Source: Cephalotus follicularis (lineage: Eukaryota; Streptophyta; Magnoliopsida; Oxalidales; Cephalotaceae). From it: a DNA stretch of 64,000 nt. The stretch covers positions 84,644 to 148,643 of the forward strand of contig BDDD01002394.1 of NCBI GenBank assembly GCA_001972305.1. The letters run 5' to 3'. The position numbers were made by a program, and so were the translations under genes. The notes beneath the pieces were generated by a model that was not told the origin of the DNA, did not search any database, and saw nothing but the letters and a program-made list of their open reading frames with translations. Below are positions 50,234 through 63,057 of this stretch, piece after piece. The first letter of the stretch is position 1. Each line of letters starts with the position of its first letter.

Positions 50234-53200
50234 TGTAATGCCCCAAACTCCAAGGTTTGACGCATTACTAACAGTATCATTCATTATCCAATATTCAGCA
50301 GAAATTAAAAAAATTTAACAATATAATAATGCATGCGAAATAAATCCAGTTAAATATTCTATGCGTGGATAAACCCAGTGTTATACAATACTGTTCATAA
50401 AAGCTCTGCCACGTGTCGGCAGGTCAAGAAATACAATATTCAAAATATAAATAGTTTGGTCGTCGATTTGCTGTGGACGAGACTCACCCGGGGCTTCAAT
50501 CCTCGGCTAGCTGCGAAGCTCCACCTGTACCTGACCCATTACATTAAAATGCAATGGGTCAGCGACCACTGGTCGTGTAGGAACTACCAACGTGCATTTA
50601 TGAATGCAGATGCAGCAAGCATATGCAATGCAAATGAGATGCAATAATAACGGTACAGTATAACACTTCATTCATTCGCTAGTAGCAATCAATAACAGTA
50701 CGATCCATTCCGTATCATTCATTAACAGTCATTCACAGTCACTAACTGTCAGAATAAATCCTTCCTCGGCATCCCCTACTGAAGGAGGAGTAATAACGCA
50801 CTCCAGACGCTAAGGTAGAGGAGCAGAGACAAGAATAATCATTACATTTTAGGCAGACCAGCCTCTCGAGTCCCTCGGCTTTAGGAAGAGCCATATACGC
50901 GCTCTATGCGTTAAAGACCGATGAGAGGAACATAATCATTATACAGTATCAGTAATAATCGTTCAGTACACTATACAATAATAATAACAGTAACAGTATC
51001 AGTCAGTGTGGCTCATCTCAGTCGGTGATCCGTCGGCTCATCTCAGTTGGTGATCCGTCGGCTCATCTCGGTCGGTGATCCATTGGTCTATCTCGGTGAT
51101 CCACCAAGCTCATCTCAATTGGTGATCCTTTGGCTCATCTCAAAGATAGTCTTACCGACTCATCTCGGTCGGTGATCCCATAGGCTCATCTCGGTTGGTG
51201 ATCCGGTACGATACAGTATATTGACACTACATTAACAGTACAATAACACTTACATTAACATTTCACTATGGGGTCTGCCTTTATAATACCTTCACTATAC
51301 TACATTCATTAGCCTTTCACACATTAGCCCTTATTTCATTTATATATATTACTGCACTTAACATCCATATCGCACTGCACTTATCACTCTTTCACTGCAC
51401 CTATCATTATTTCTACTAATATAGTCCCCTCTCTACTGTGGCTATCCTTAAGCATTATTCACGTTAGAGTGTGCATGGGCGCAGGTAGGCGATATTCAGG
51501 AACCATATTCATATTCGCTGGACGCATGCTGGGCAGAGGACAACGCCTTGCTTGCATGGTCCGGTCACATGCATGCATGACAGCCATGGTGCACTGTTCG
51601 GGTTACATAGCATGGCAGCTAAGTTGTTGCATCCTTAGGCGCATGTCCTCGGCTGTATACGTGTTCAGGTGTGGTTTAGAGGAGGACTCTCTATACCATG
51701 TCACACCCAGCAGGTGCACGCATGCAGAGGACCATTCGTTGCGCATTAGTGGAGAGCTCGCCTAACAGGGAAGAGCTCAGCTTTGTATACAATGAACAGT
51801 GGATTGCATGGCACATGGTGGGCGTCCTCGGGTATTCATGGTAGTGAGCTCAACAGTGGCAGAGGAGGCCATTGTTAGCTCCTCAGGCGTCTGGCAGGGA
51901 GACTCACATGGCAGAGGAAGCCATTGTAGTCTCCTCGGACATTCACTGCTCAGTGTCATAGCAACTCAGACACCATCACAGTAAGGAGCTCAGTGTCGAT
52001 GGTTGGCAAGCTCGAGAAGCAAGCACCTTAGGCGTGTGGCACCTCGGCCCATGGCATCCTAGAAACATCACTTCAGCACCTTAGCATGCATAAGACGAGT
52101 GCGGGGAGGAATACAGCGAGGGTCCGGCGCTGATGCAGGTTCGAGAAGCCTGCTAAACAGCACTCATGGGAGGGCTCGACACCATGGTAGAGGATGGCGG
52201 AGGCTCATGGTGCAGGCTCGGGATGCATGGCCGAGGACACTCCCGCATACCTTGTGTGCTGGGAATGCATAATAGGGGTCAACGCATGCAGAGGAAGCAT
52301 GCTCAGTTCATGGCCCTTGCTCGGCACACTTTGCTCATGGATCTTCAGCGGATAACTCCTCGGCACGCCTGGTTCCTCATGACGCATGGCCCTCAGCTGC
52401 TTGCCCTCGGACAAAAGGGGCACGCTACTGAAGCGTCCTCGGACGCTTGCATGCAGAAGACGAACTCAGGTAGTAGGCATGCGAGAGGATAGCTCACAAG
52501 GAAGAGGAGAACGCTTTAGTGTTGTTACCAGCTTAGAGGCATGCAAAGATAGATCCGCAAGCATTACATGTATGGCAGAGGACGGTATTATACGCATGGT
52601 AAGGGACACTCGCATATACAGTGTGTCACAACCATAATGCGCATGTAGCGCCAGCAGGTGCCATCTCGACAGTATTAAGAAGATAACTACCAAGTCTAAC
52701 ACCCTTCATTACAAAGGACTACAGGACCACTAAGTACACTTTAATCATTCTAACTCATATCATTCAGTCTGAGCATCCATTATTATCACAGTATATAAAC
52801 ACTACACATTGAATACAGGTCATGAGGAGGAGTAGCTCCTACCTGGAATTGATGAACTCCAGTACACTTCATTGGCCGTCACTCCTCTTTCCTTTGCTCC
52901 CTGATAGCTTTCCCTGTCTCCTTCACTCCCAAAAATCATCAGCAACCATCACTACACCCAATTCCTTCTTTTTATAGTTACCCGTGGAAGGCTCCAGAAC
53001 CTGCTAGTTATTTCTAACATATTCCTTACTAAATTGGGCTGAGGACAAGGATTCGGCCCAACAGTCTATTATCCTCTTCTTTTGTTTCTTTTAACTCAAA
53101 TCTTTTCCTTTTTCCCCATTTATAATAAAAGTCCCAATAACAATAAACATTTCAGAGCCCAAGCCAGTATCAATATATATATTAGGCCCAAAGTTTCTAT

Positions 53201-53311
53201 TATTCATTTATCAATTTGGCCCATTTCCGATTCCAGTCCAATAATGACAATATTACATTTTTGGACCCAATTTTCACTCGTCAATTATTTATAAAAATTT
53301 CGGGTATTACA
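50234..53311 (-). repeat. 3' LTR of element B
   Basis: 3078 bp. It carries a CTGCC/GGCAG hairpin (50403-50425), a perfect CTGACCCATT/AATGGGTCAG hairpin (50531-50562), a 25-bp repeat array (51010-51210) and a minus-strand TATA box ACTATAAAAAG near 52980. Confidence 0.92.
51006..51212 (-). repeat. 25-bp repeat array in LTR B
   Basis: CTCATCTC recurs at 51012, 51037, 51062, 51087 (as CTATCTC), 51109, 51133, 51159 and 51184, mostly 25 bp apart, within units like GGCTCATCTCGGTCGGTGAT. Confidence 0.88.
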
Positions 53312-56300
53312 ATCCCCCCGCCCCCCACTTAAAGGAATCTCATCCCGAGATTCTAGGGTCAAAACAGGAGAGGGTACATCACCGTTATATCATTTCCACG
53401 CTTCCACTGCACTTTCACTTCCATGACATTACCGTAACATTAACAATACACTTTCATGTTATTTCAATTCATCCTTCTGGTGATCGTCTATAGGCTAACT
53501 AATGCGTATATTGTCCCGAACCAACATATATAGATAGTTAGCCACACACACACACCACCCAGAATACAATTCAGTAACAGTATAGTCCTTGGCCATACAC
53601 TTTATAACAGTTCATTCTCCAATCATTCGTCTCATATGCAGGGCCATTCGGCCCATAACCATACGATTCACAACAATTATGTCATTTTTCATTACCATTT
53701 CATCAATACAATACATTAAATTCATTTACTGATTCTAGAAAATGTGGGTTCGCTACCGACTCATTGCCAAAAATTCCATCATTTTCGCCCACCGTTTCCA
53801 TTATCACGCTTCCGTTCCACACCCTGATATCAAATCGGAGGCCAATAGGGAATTTCTCGGTCTTTCTAGTTTCCCATTGTACTTTCCAGTTTTCTTATGC
53901 GGTAGTCAGCATAACTTCTCTGTTCTGTTTCGCATCGGTAACAACCTTTTTTCTTAATTATTTAGCCCTTTTTCATGGTTTTCGATACCAACTTTGGTCC
54001 CAAAAGACTCCGTTCACCTACTTTGAACTAACAAAATGGGGTTCTTTCAGACTGATTATTAGCCTGGAGATGGAAAACAGTGTTGGAATACTATCGAGCA
54101 CCAAGAGTTGCTTGTAATTCTCTCAGAATCGGGACGTAATAACGAGGGTCCCTATCAGACATTACGTAGATCGACACTCCGTGAAGCCTTACATTCTCAG
54201 TAATGTACAAGGCTGATATTCGTTCAAGAGAGTAGATGGTTTTGATCGAAAGGAGGAGAGCACTTTCAGAGAAGCGGTCAACAATTATTCATGTAATATT
54301 CGGGTTAGTCGTTGTTCTTGGTAAACCAAGACGCTTCTGATTATACTACTCTGATTCACGGTATACACTTTACCTTCCAGGGTAGGCATCGATCCCGTAA
54401 GTTGAGGGGCAAAGCAAGCCCGTGGTAACGGTACCTGCTCTTTCTTCATATCGTTTGATGAAAATAAGCTTCAGATCCCAGTACATCTTGCTAATCGCCA
54501 GATGCATCGAAAATCTGGAGCGGTGAGCGTATGACAATAGCTCATCCTTTAATTATATAAAGGATACAATCTCTGCCTCGGGATCTTATTAATTCGTCAC
54601 TAGGAATCCAAAAATACATTTCCATTCACCTTGATCATTCATTGTAGCCTTAAGCAGCATTCCATCCGTACATTGAGTTTTCCAATAATATTGGCATTCC
54701 TGTATACAATAAGTCGTTAAGCAGGCTAACTGGCGACTTAGAACGTTTGTCACAACATTACATTTGCCTGGATGGTACTAGGTTCATAATTATAGTCATT
54801 GGGTAACTCCATGAATCGTATATGGTCACCCTCTGTTTTTGCATCAAGACAAAACTCAAGCCACTGCCTGATGCATCACTAAACCTTCACTGCCTTCCGG
54901 CAAGCCAAGATAGGCGCAGAAGTCAAACGATGTTTGAGCTCCGGAAAGCTCCGTTCACATTGTCCATTCCATTCAAAAGCTACATTCTTCTGCGTCAATC
55001 AAGTCAGAGGAGTAGCTATGAGCGAGAATCCTCTGACGGTAGCATCCTGCTACGCCAAGGAAGCTTATTCACATTATTGGGCATGCATGCAAGGCAATAT
55101 TCAAGATTATAGCATGCACAGTATGGGGAATTCATAGTTGCCAGAGGAAATATCCGCGCTGTATGCTCACAATGTGAAGAGCTCGGCATGCCTAGTAGAG
55201 CTCTGGACAGTGCTCGGTACTATGGTATGTTTAAGACACTGGGTGTTCCTCCTCGGCTTTATACGCCATTTGAAGCAAAGGAGAGTTTCTTATGCGAGAG
55301 AGCTACGGTGTACTACACCATTGTGTCCTCGGATGCCTGAATTAGAACCCGAGACATAGGCTAGGCATGCATGGCAGAGGAACGCTAGGTGCATACTGGC
55401 GCATAGTTGCTATGTTTACCGTTGCCAGTGGAGAGCTTGGCATGGCATAGCATGCACGGACGTTACCAGAGGAGAGCCACACGCGACACCATAAATGCAT
55501 CGGCCCTCGGTCCTCCGTCACATTCATTGGCCGTTTCCAGGTTTTAACCGCTTCCATCTTTGGAGGATCCATTGACAATCCGACACTGGATATGATATGT
55601 CCCAGAAAGGCCACCTCTGACGATCAGAGTTTTTGTTCAAGGACCTTGGCATATAGTTGACAATCCCTGAGAGTTTGCGATGCCAAGTGTAGATGTTCTC
55701 CATACTCTTTCATTATCTTTAAGTGCACCAGGACATCATTAATAAGGATTACAACAGAGCAATCAAGATATGGACTGCACACTTGATTCATCAAACTCAG
55801 AAATGTAGCAAGGCATTGGTTACCCCGAACGACATTACCACAATTTTTCATAGTGTCAATATCGTGATCCAAATACCGTTTTCAGAATATCTTCCTTCTG
55901 GATTCTGAGTTGATGATATCCGGCTCTCAGATCCAGCTTAGAGAACATCGTTGATATCCTCAGTCGATCAAATGACTCATCGATGTGCTGCAACAAATAT
56001 TTATTCTTAACAGTCACTTTATTGAGCTGCCAAAAATCGGTGCCTATTCGTAACAATCCGTCCTTCATTTTAACAAACAAGGACGGTACTTCTCATGGAG
56101 AGCACTCGGTCAGAGGAAACCTCCATCGAGTAACTCCAACAATTCCACATTTAATTCCTTCAATTTATGAGGAGTCATTCGATAGGGAGCTCTCGATATA
56201 AGTGTTGTTCCGGTATCAAGTCTGTAGAAAACTCTACATCTCTATCAGGAGGTAGAGACGTTAGTTTCCTGGAACACGTCTGAGTATTCACTAATTACAG

Positions 56301-57298
56301 GGTCAGCCTCTAATTTCGGTACTCATCTGCTACTGTCCATAACATGTGCCAGACAAGTAGTACAACCTTGCCTTAAGAGTCTATGAGTCTTCGTAGTGGA
56401 CATTATTTGGTTCGGTTAGCGTCCCAAGGCTAGAACATAGACTGTTCTGGCACATCGAAGGTCACACCTTCCTGTCTCAATCCACGCACGTATTATGTGC
56501 AAATAGCCCATCATTCCATAATCATTCCATGATCATACAATCCGTAATCATTTGATTCAGTCATTCTCAAACCATTCAATAACAGTCTATTCAATCACGA
56601 TCCATTCATTCTCAGTCCATTCAGTCTCATCCCAAAATCTTAAAATTCTATTGGGAATCTAGAAGCTGACTAGGTATATATATGTCATCCCATACCAACA
56701 TATATACACATAGTTAACATCTAGTGGTTCACTAAATATATATGATGTCCCATACCAACATATATATGTAGTCAACCCCTTCCCTCCTTTCCAGTCATTC
56801 GTCAGCTTATCTGTCCAATCAGTCAACCATCATTCAATCATTCACTCGGTCCCACGTTCAATCATTCATTCGGTTAATCCATTATGTAATCGTTCACTCA
56901 CTTACTCACTAGCCAGTCCCCGAGGTTTCTAGCTTAGAGTCCCTAAAACCATTCAGCTTACCAAACAGTCATTTGTCATTTATTCAGCTAAACATTTACG
57001 CCTTTAGTTCCATCCAATCAATCATTCGTTCATTCCAGTCCATTAGTCATGGACCTCGCTACCTCTTCTTGGGTAACATTCGCTTCTTCTACATCTCTCA
57101 GAGTTCGAGTACATCCATTCGACGTCTCGGTTCTTGCTCCTCGTGCAATTCTATTTCGAAGACCATCTAATTTCACCTTTTTGTATAACTTCAAAGGGTT
57201 AATATCCACTCGTTTGTCCACACGCAATAACTTTTATAAGCCAAGGACTCCTTACTGGGGTATCCAGAATAGGAGAAAAGCGGCTATGATACCAAGTC
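53312..57298 (-). pseudogene. Element B internal region: gag leader, RT, RNase H and integrase traces
   Basis: Minus-strand traces in order: gag leader near 57230-57030 (MRVDKRVDINPL, similar to MHADKHVDINSF in element C); RT at about 56080-55340 (QLNKVTVKNKYLL, FSKLDLRAGYHQLRI, VVILINDVLVHLK, FLGHIISSVGLSMDPPK); RNase H start near 55000-54830; integrase near 54300-54110 (RLHGVSIYVMSDRDPR). Coding is broken in many places. No protease was recognised. The rest of 53340-54100 and 56100-57000 shows no clear domain. Confidence 0.75.
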
Positions 57299-59653
57299 TG
57301 TAACGCCCCAAACCCCAAGGTTTGACGCGCTACTAACTGTATAATTCATTATCCAATATTCAGCAGAAATTAAAAAATTTTAACAATATAATAATGCATG
57401 CGAAATAAATCCAGTTAAATATTCTCTGCGTGGATAAACCCAGTGTTATACAATACTGTTCATAAAAGCTCTGCCACATGTCGGCAGGTCAAGAAATACA
57501 ATATTCAAAATATAAATAGGTTGGTCATCGATTTGCTGTGGACGAGACTCACCGATACAGTATATTGACACTACATTAACAGTACAATAACACTTACATT
57601 AACATTTCACTATGGGGTCTGCCTTTATAATACCTTCACTATACTACATTCATTAGCCTTTCACACATTAGCCCTTATTTCATTTATATATATTACTGCA
57701 CTTAACATCCATATCACACTGCACTTATCACTCTTTCACTGCACCTATCATTATTTCTACTAATATAGTCCCCTCTCTACTGTGGCTATCCTTAAGCATT
57801 ATTCACGTTAGAGTGTGCATGGGCGCAGGTAGCGATATTCAGGAACCATATTCATATTCGCTGGACGCATGCTGGGAAGAGGACAACGCCTTGCTTGCAT
57901 GGTCCGGTCACATGCATGCATGACAGCCAGGGTGCACTGTTCGGGTTGCATAGCATGGCAGCTACGTTGTTGCATCCTTAGGCACATGTCCTCGGCTGTA
58001 TACGTGTTCAGGCATGGTTTAGAGGAGGACTCTCTATACCATGTCACACCCAGCAGGTGGACGCATGCAGAGGACCATTCGTTGCGCATTAGTGGAGAGC
58101 TCGCCTAACAAGGAAGAGCTAAGCTTTGTATGCAATGAACAGTGGATTGCATGGCACATGGTGGGCATCCTCGGGTATTCATGGTAGTGAGCTCAACAGT
58201 GGCAGAGGAGGCCATTGTTGGCTCCTCAGGCGTCTGGCAAGGAGACTCACATGGCAGAGGAAGCCATTGTAGTCTCCTCGGACATTCACTGCTCAGTGTC
58301 GTCGCACCTCAGACACCATCACAGTAAGGAGCTCAGTGTCGATGGTTGGTAAGCTCGAGAAGCAGGCACCTTAGGCGTGTGGCACCTCGGCCCATGGCGT
58401 CCTCGGAACATCACTTCAGCACCTTAGCATGCATAAGACGGGTGTGGGGAGGAATACAGCGAGGGTCCAACGCTGATGCAGGTTCGAGAAACCTGCTAAA
58501 CAACACTCATGGGAGGGCTCGACACCATGGTAGAGAATGGCGGAGGCTCATGGTGCAGGCTCGGGATGCATGGCTGAGGACAGTCCCGCATACCTTGTGT
58601 GCTGCGAATGCATAATAGGGGTCAACGCATACAGAGGAAGCATGCTCAGTTCATGGCCCTTGCTCGGCACACTTTGCTCATGGATCTTTGGCGGATAGCT
58701 CCTCGGCACGCCTGGTTCCTCATGACGCATGGCCCTCAACTGCTTGCCCTAGGACAAAAGGGGCACGCTACTGAAGCGTCCTCGGACGCTTGCATGTAGA
58801 GGACGAACTCAGGTAGTAGGCATGCGAGAGGATAGCTCACAAGGCAGAGGAGAACGCTTTAGTGTTGTTACCGGCTTAGAGGCATGCAAAGATAGACTCG
58901 CAAGCATTACACATATGGCAGAGGACAGTATTATACGCATGGTAAGGGACACTCGCATATACAGTGTGTCACAACCATAATGTGCATGTAGCGCCAGCAG
59001 GTGCAATCTCAGCAGTATTAAGAAGATAACTACCAAGTCTAACACCCTTCAATACAGAGGACTACAGGACCACTAAGTACACTTAATCATTATAACTCAT
59101 ATCATTCAGTCTGAGCATCCATTATTATAACAGTATATAAACACTACAAATTGAATACAGGTCATGAGGAGGAGTAGCTCCTACCTGGAATTGATGAACT
59201 CCAGTACACTTCATTGGCAGTAACTCCTCTTTCCTTTGCTCCCTGATAGCTTTCCTTGTCTCCTTCGCTCCCAAAAATCATCAGCAACCATCACTACACC
59301 CACTTCCTTCTTTTTATAGTTACCTGTGGAAGGCTCCAGAACCTGCTGGTTATTTCTAACATATTCCTTACTAAATTGGGCTGAGGACAAGGATTCGGCC
59401 CAACACTCTATTCTCCTCTTCTTTTGTTTCTTTTAACTCAAATCTTTTCCTTTTTCCCCATTTATAATAAAAAGGCCTAATAACAATAAACATTTCAGAG
59501 CCCAAGGCAGTATCAATATATATATTAGGCCAAAAGTTTCTATTATTCATTTATCAATTTGGCCCATTTCCGATTCCAGTCCAACAATGATAATATTACA
59601 TTTTGGACCCAATTTTCACTCCTCAATTATTTATAAAAATTACGGGTATTACA
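57299..59653 (-). repeat. 5' LTR of element B
   Basis: 2355 bp, directly upstream of the primer site on the minus strand. It has the hairpin GCTCTGCC/GGCAGGTC at 57468-57490. Confidence 0.92.
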
Positions 59654-59884
59654 TGAGGGATCCTCGGCCCTTGGTTAGAGGATCTCCTCACATATAATAG
59701 AATGTTGTCTACGAATCAGCCTACATTCCAGGATCTCCAAGTTTGGGAAGTTATTAAAGGCTTGGCATCCAATAAAGAAATATGAGGGATTATAGGCCTT
59801 TTGTTAGAGGATCCTCACTCCCACAATGGAATAGAGCCGTTCCAATAGGCTATATTCCCGAGATTCACCTCCTTAATATCAGCC
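59654..59884 (+). repeat. Continuation of the interrupted Tat-type LTR piece
   Basis: The sequence beginning TGAGGGATCCTCGGCCC continues the flank left of element B, with repeated GGATCCTC and CCTCGG motifs. It ends where element C begins. No gene. Confidence 0.5.
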
Positions 59885-62800
59885 TGTAATAACCAGGAAT
59901 TTTCGTAAATAAAATGTACCCGTATAAATGTACAGTATTTGGAGAAATAGTGTTTCAGGCACAAAATGTATTATTATTATTAGGCTGGAATTGAATTGAT
60001 GGCTTTTGGGCCTTGAACGGAATTTTATGGTTTTGGACTGAATTTGAAATGGAATTTTGGGCTCAAAATGCTTAAGGCCTGATTTAGAAATGAATTAAAA
60101 GGAAAGTGCATTGAGCCATCCTCGGCAGCCCACAATGAGGGAACTGGGCAGACCCTCTCCAATTTTCCTTCAGCCCATTTGTGTGAGAATGTGTAGAGAA
60201 GTCTAAAAAACTCTACTGGCAACTATAAAAGAAGTTGGTGTTAGTGGGGACGGCTGCTGATGGAAAAAGGAGGGAAAGAGACAAAGGAAAGGCTGCTATC
60301 TAGAGACTTCTTGTCTCTCCCACCTCACTCCCATTTAAATCTCTCAAGTTCCATCGTGGAGAGGACGATCCAGAGAGCAAGAGAAAGATCCTGTGGAGAA
60401 GGAACCCAACGTGAGACAGGGAGCAGAAGGGAAGAGCTGATTTTTCTTTGAGGTAGGATCTCCTACCAGCACTCCTTAGCAATTTTATTTAATGTATTGT
60501 GTTTTTCCTAATATAGTATAAATGCCTTAGAAATGTAAGATTGGACCATGTTAAGTGGTTTCCTGGGCATCATCGATTAAGTGCATATAGGGAAACGTTA
60601 ATACTGCATGCCTAGCACTAGGTAAGATATAACCATACGTCGAGCACGCTATTTATGCGTTTGGGCACCAACTGTGTCATGTGTGTGGGTGTGCGGAGTG
60701 CTCTACTAGAGGCGTCCCAGTGTGGCGTACATTACAGAAGACGCTTGAGGACGTGATGCATGGAATGCTCTCCTCAGCCACTGCCCAGGATGATGAGCGA
60801 CGTACCTTGGCTTCCATGAGCCGAAGAGGCGTCCCTTCAACCTGGCACCGAGCATAACTCCTACACTGTACACACACCCGAGGTGCCGAGCTCGCACCAG
60901 AACCCCATGCTAGAGCAGAGGGTGCCAAAATGCCGAGGACAACCAAAGGCAGAGGACTCCATTGTCCTCTCCGTGCGCTATGCGTCTCTGCCAGAAAATG
61001 CCCGATCTGAAACGCCCGAGGAGAAGATGCCCGTGGAGAAACGCTCGTGCAGCCAGGACGCCGAGATGCCAAACGCCCGAGGTGAAATGCCCGAGGTGAA
61101 ACGCCCGGGGTGAAACGCCCGAGGTGAGAACACCATGGAGCCAACACGCTGAGGTGCCAAACTCTCATTTGCCATGGCGCTGAACGTTATAGGGTGCCGA
61201 GCTTGTCCTCTGCCGTGTACATCCTCGAGCTCATCCCCTGCCCGGTAGCGCCAACGCTAACCAACTCGTCCTCTGTTTAGCGCTGTGGTGACAGGGGATG
61301 TTGCGGCACGTCATACGGGCACGCCGAGCGTGCGCTGAGGTGACGAGCAGTGTCCCATGACCGAAACGCAAGCCTGATATAGCGCAGAGCATCCCCCACG
61401 CACGCGTTCTGAGAATGCCAAGGCTCTCCTCTGCCATGGGTGTCGTCCCCTGCTCCCCACCCAAGAAAGAAATGAGGAGTAAAAAATGGTATCAATTCTC
61501 CTCCGCTTTCTCCTCGGCCATACTGGGTGCTCTTTGGTAGCGCCACACGTACCTGAGCGATGCACTGGATACCTGGGCTCTCCTTGCATGCATCTGGGGA
61601 CGCCAGGCTAGGGACGCACCAGTACAGCGTGCGTGCATTATGTGCATGAAATGGGCTTGTGATACTGATGCCAAACACAGAAGGCATGTATGAAGAGGAA
61701 AGAAGGCGCATAAACGGCGCGTTTTGCTGATTGTGGGTGCCAAGCAGTCCCTTGAAATGATGGGCCTTGCAATGCTAGGCTTCCTACTCAAATGGCTGGA
61801 CTTTAATTGAGAAATAAATGACTTGGGCCTAGCTTTTGGGCAATGCACACTACAGTAGGGTTATAATAATAAAATGCATAATGACTTAAATAAGAAATAT
61901 GGTTTAATGTGCTAATGAAGGCAGACCCTATGATAAATGTTAATGAAATGTTATAAATGTCAACATATTAAATGTACTATTAGTAAATGTTAATATACTA
62001 TGCTGTGCCTGATCACCGGTTAAGATGAGCCTACGGGATCACCAACTAAGATGATCCGGCAATGCTATCTTCGAGATGAGCCTGGTGGATCACCGAGATA
62101 GCCTAATGGATCACCGACCGAGATGAGCCGTTGGATCACCAATTGAGATGAGCCGACTGATCACCGAACGAGATGAGCCACACCAAATATTACGGTTAAT
62201 GTTATTGTATTATATACTGAATGACGGTTACTGTATAAATGAATGTATTCCTCTCCTCTACCTATAATGCCTAGAGCGCGTATATTGCTCTTCCCACAGC
62301 CGAGGACTCGAGGAACTGGTCTGCCTAAATTATAGTGTTTATTCCTCCCGGCTTCTTCGCCTTTCATGTCCGGAGTACGTTACCGCTCCTCACCAAGCGG
62401 GGAGGCCGAGGAAGGATTTTATAATGACTGTTAATGATAGAACGGTTAATGATTGATTGTTAATAATTGAATTGAATAAATGTATTGTACTATTCATTGC
62501 TGCATCTCTCATTGCATACATATTTATATCTGCTGCATTGCACTCCACATATGCATGGGTAGGGGTTCCTACACAACCAGTGGTTGTTGACCCATCGCAT
62601 TTTAATTTAATGGGTCAGGTACAGGTAGAGCTTCGCAACAATCCGAAGACTGAACCAGGGTAAGTCTCCTCTTCCAGATGCAGTTCGAAGACCTCGAAGT
62701 TTTATAAAGTGATGTATTATGACCTGCCGGTTTGTGGCAGAGCAAACATTTAATGATTATTGTACGAACTGGTTTATCCACGAAGAATTCTATTTTATTG

Positions 62801-62931
62801 GTTTTCCGCATGCACTATTATATTAATTTAAATGTGTTTTAAATGTTTTAAATTTTCCTGCAATTTATTAAATGCCACTATTAGTAGCGCGTCAAACCTT
62901 GGGAATTTCCATTAGGGTTTTGGGCGTTACA
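59885..62931 (+). repeat. 5' LTR of element C
   Basis: 3047 bp, TGTAATAACCAGG to GGGTTTTGGGCGTTACA. TATA box AACTATAAAAG is at about 60222-60232. It contains a 15-bp repeat (GAAACGCCCGAGGTG, about four units, 61071-61127), a 25-bp array (62003-62172), the GACCCAT/ATGGGTC hairpin (62588-62619) and the CTGCC/GGCAG hairpin (62721-62743). Confidence 0.9.
62003..62172 (+). repeat. 25-bp repeat array in LTR C
   Basis: Units like GGATCACCGACCGAGATGAG are repeated about seven times with variation. It is the same repeat as in LTR B, in the same orientation relative to the LTR. Confidence 0.85.
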
Positions 62932-62934
62932 GGC

Positions 62935-62948
62935 TTGGTATCAGAGCC
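62935..62948 (+). other. Primer binding site of element C
   Basis: TTGGTATCAGAGCC follows the LTR end after a three-base spacer (GGC); initiator Met-tRNA type. Confidence 0.93.
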
Positions 62949-63057
62949 GCGGTTCTCCTATACTGGAAACACTAGTGAGGAGTCCTTGGCCTCTAAAGAT
63001 AATTGCATGCGGATAAACACGTGGATATTAACTCTTTTGTCATTATACAGAAGCGAA

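Larger units (their letters stand above)
50234..59653 (-). mobile_element. Ty3/gypsy Tekay-like element B, both LTRs and perfect target copies
   Basis: 9420 bp on the minus strand. LTRs lie at 57299-59653 (5') and 50234-53311 (3'), with TGTAAYACCC...GGGCRTTACA ends. TGAGG flanks both sides (50229-50233, 59654-59658). The primer site (minus strand TTGGTATCATAGCC) is at about 57295-57282. A G-rich polypurine tract adjoins the 3' LTR at 53312-53335. The internal part is about 4 kb, short for the family, and heavily broken. The LTRs differ in length by about 0.7 kb and by roughly 3% in the part compared by eye, suggesting about 1-1.5 million years. Confidence 0.9.

Noticed and set aside
51006-51212. 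Array of short regularly spaced repeats that looks CRISPR-like at first sight
   Set aside because: The unit and its so-called spacers repeat together at 25 bp, inside a plant LTR; it is a minisatellite.
57808-59045. Several frames of 60-93 residues shared between 51469-52702 and 57808-59045
   Set aside because: They repeat because they lie in the two LTRs of element B; the frames are not kept open consistently and show no domain.
60677-61848. Long overlapping minus-strand frames in a GC-rich stretch
   Set aside because: They lie inside the LTR of element C, are driven by base composition and a 15-bp repeat, and resemble no known protein.
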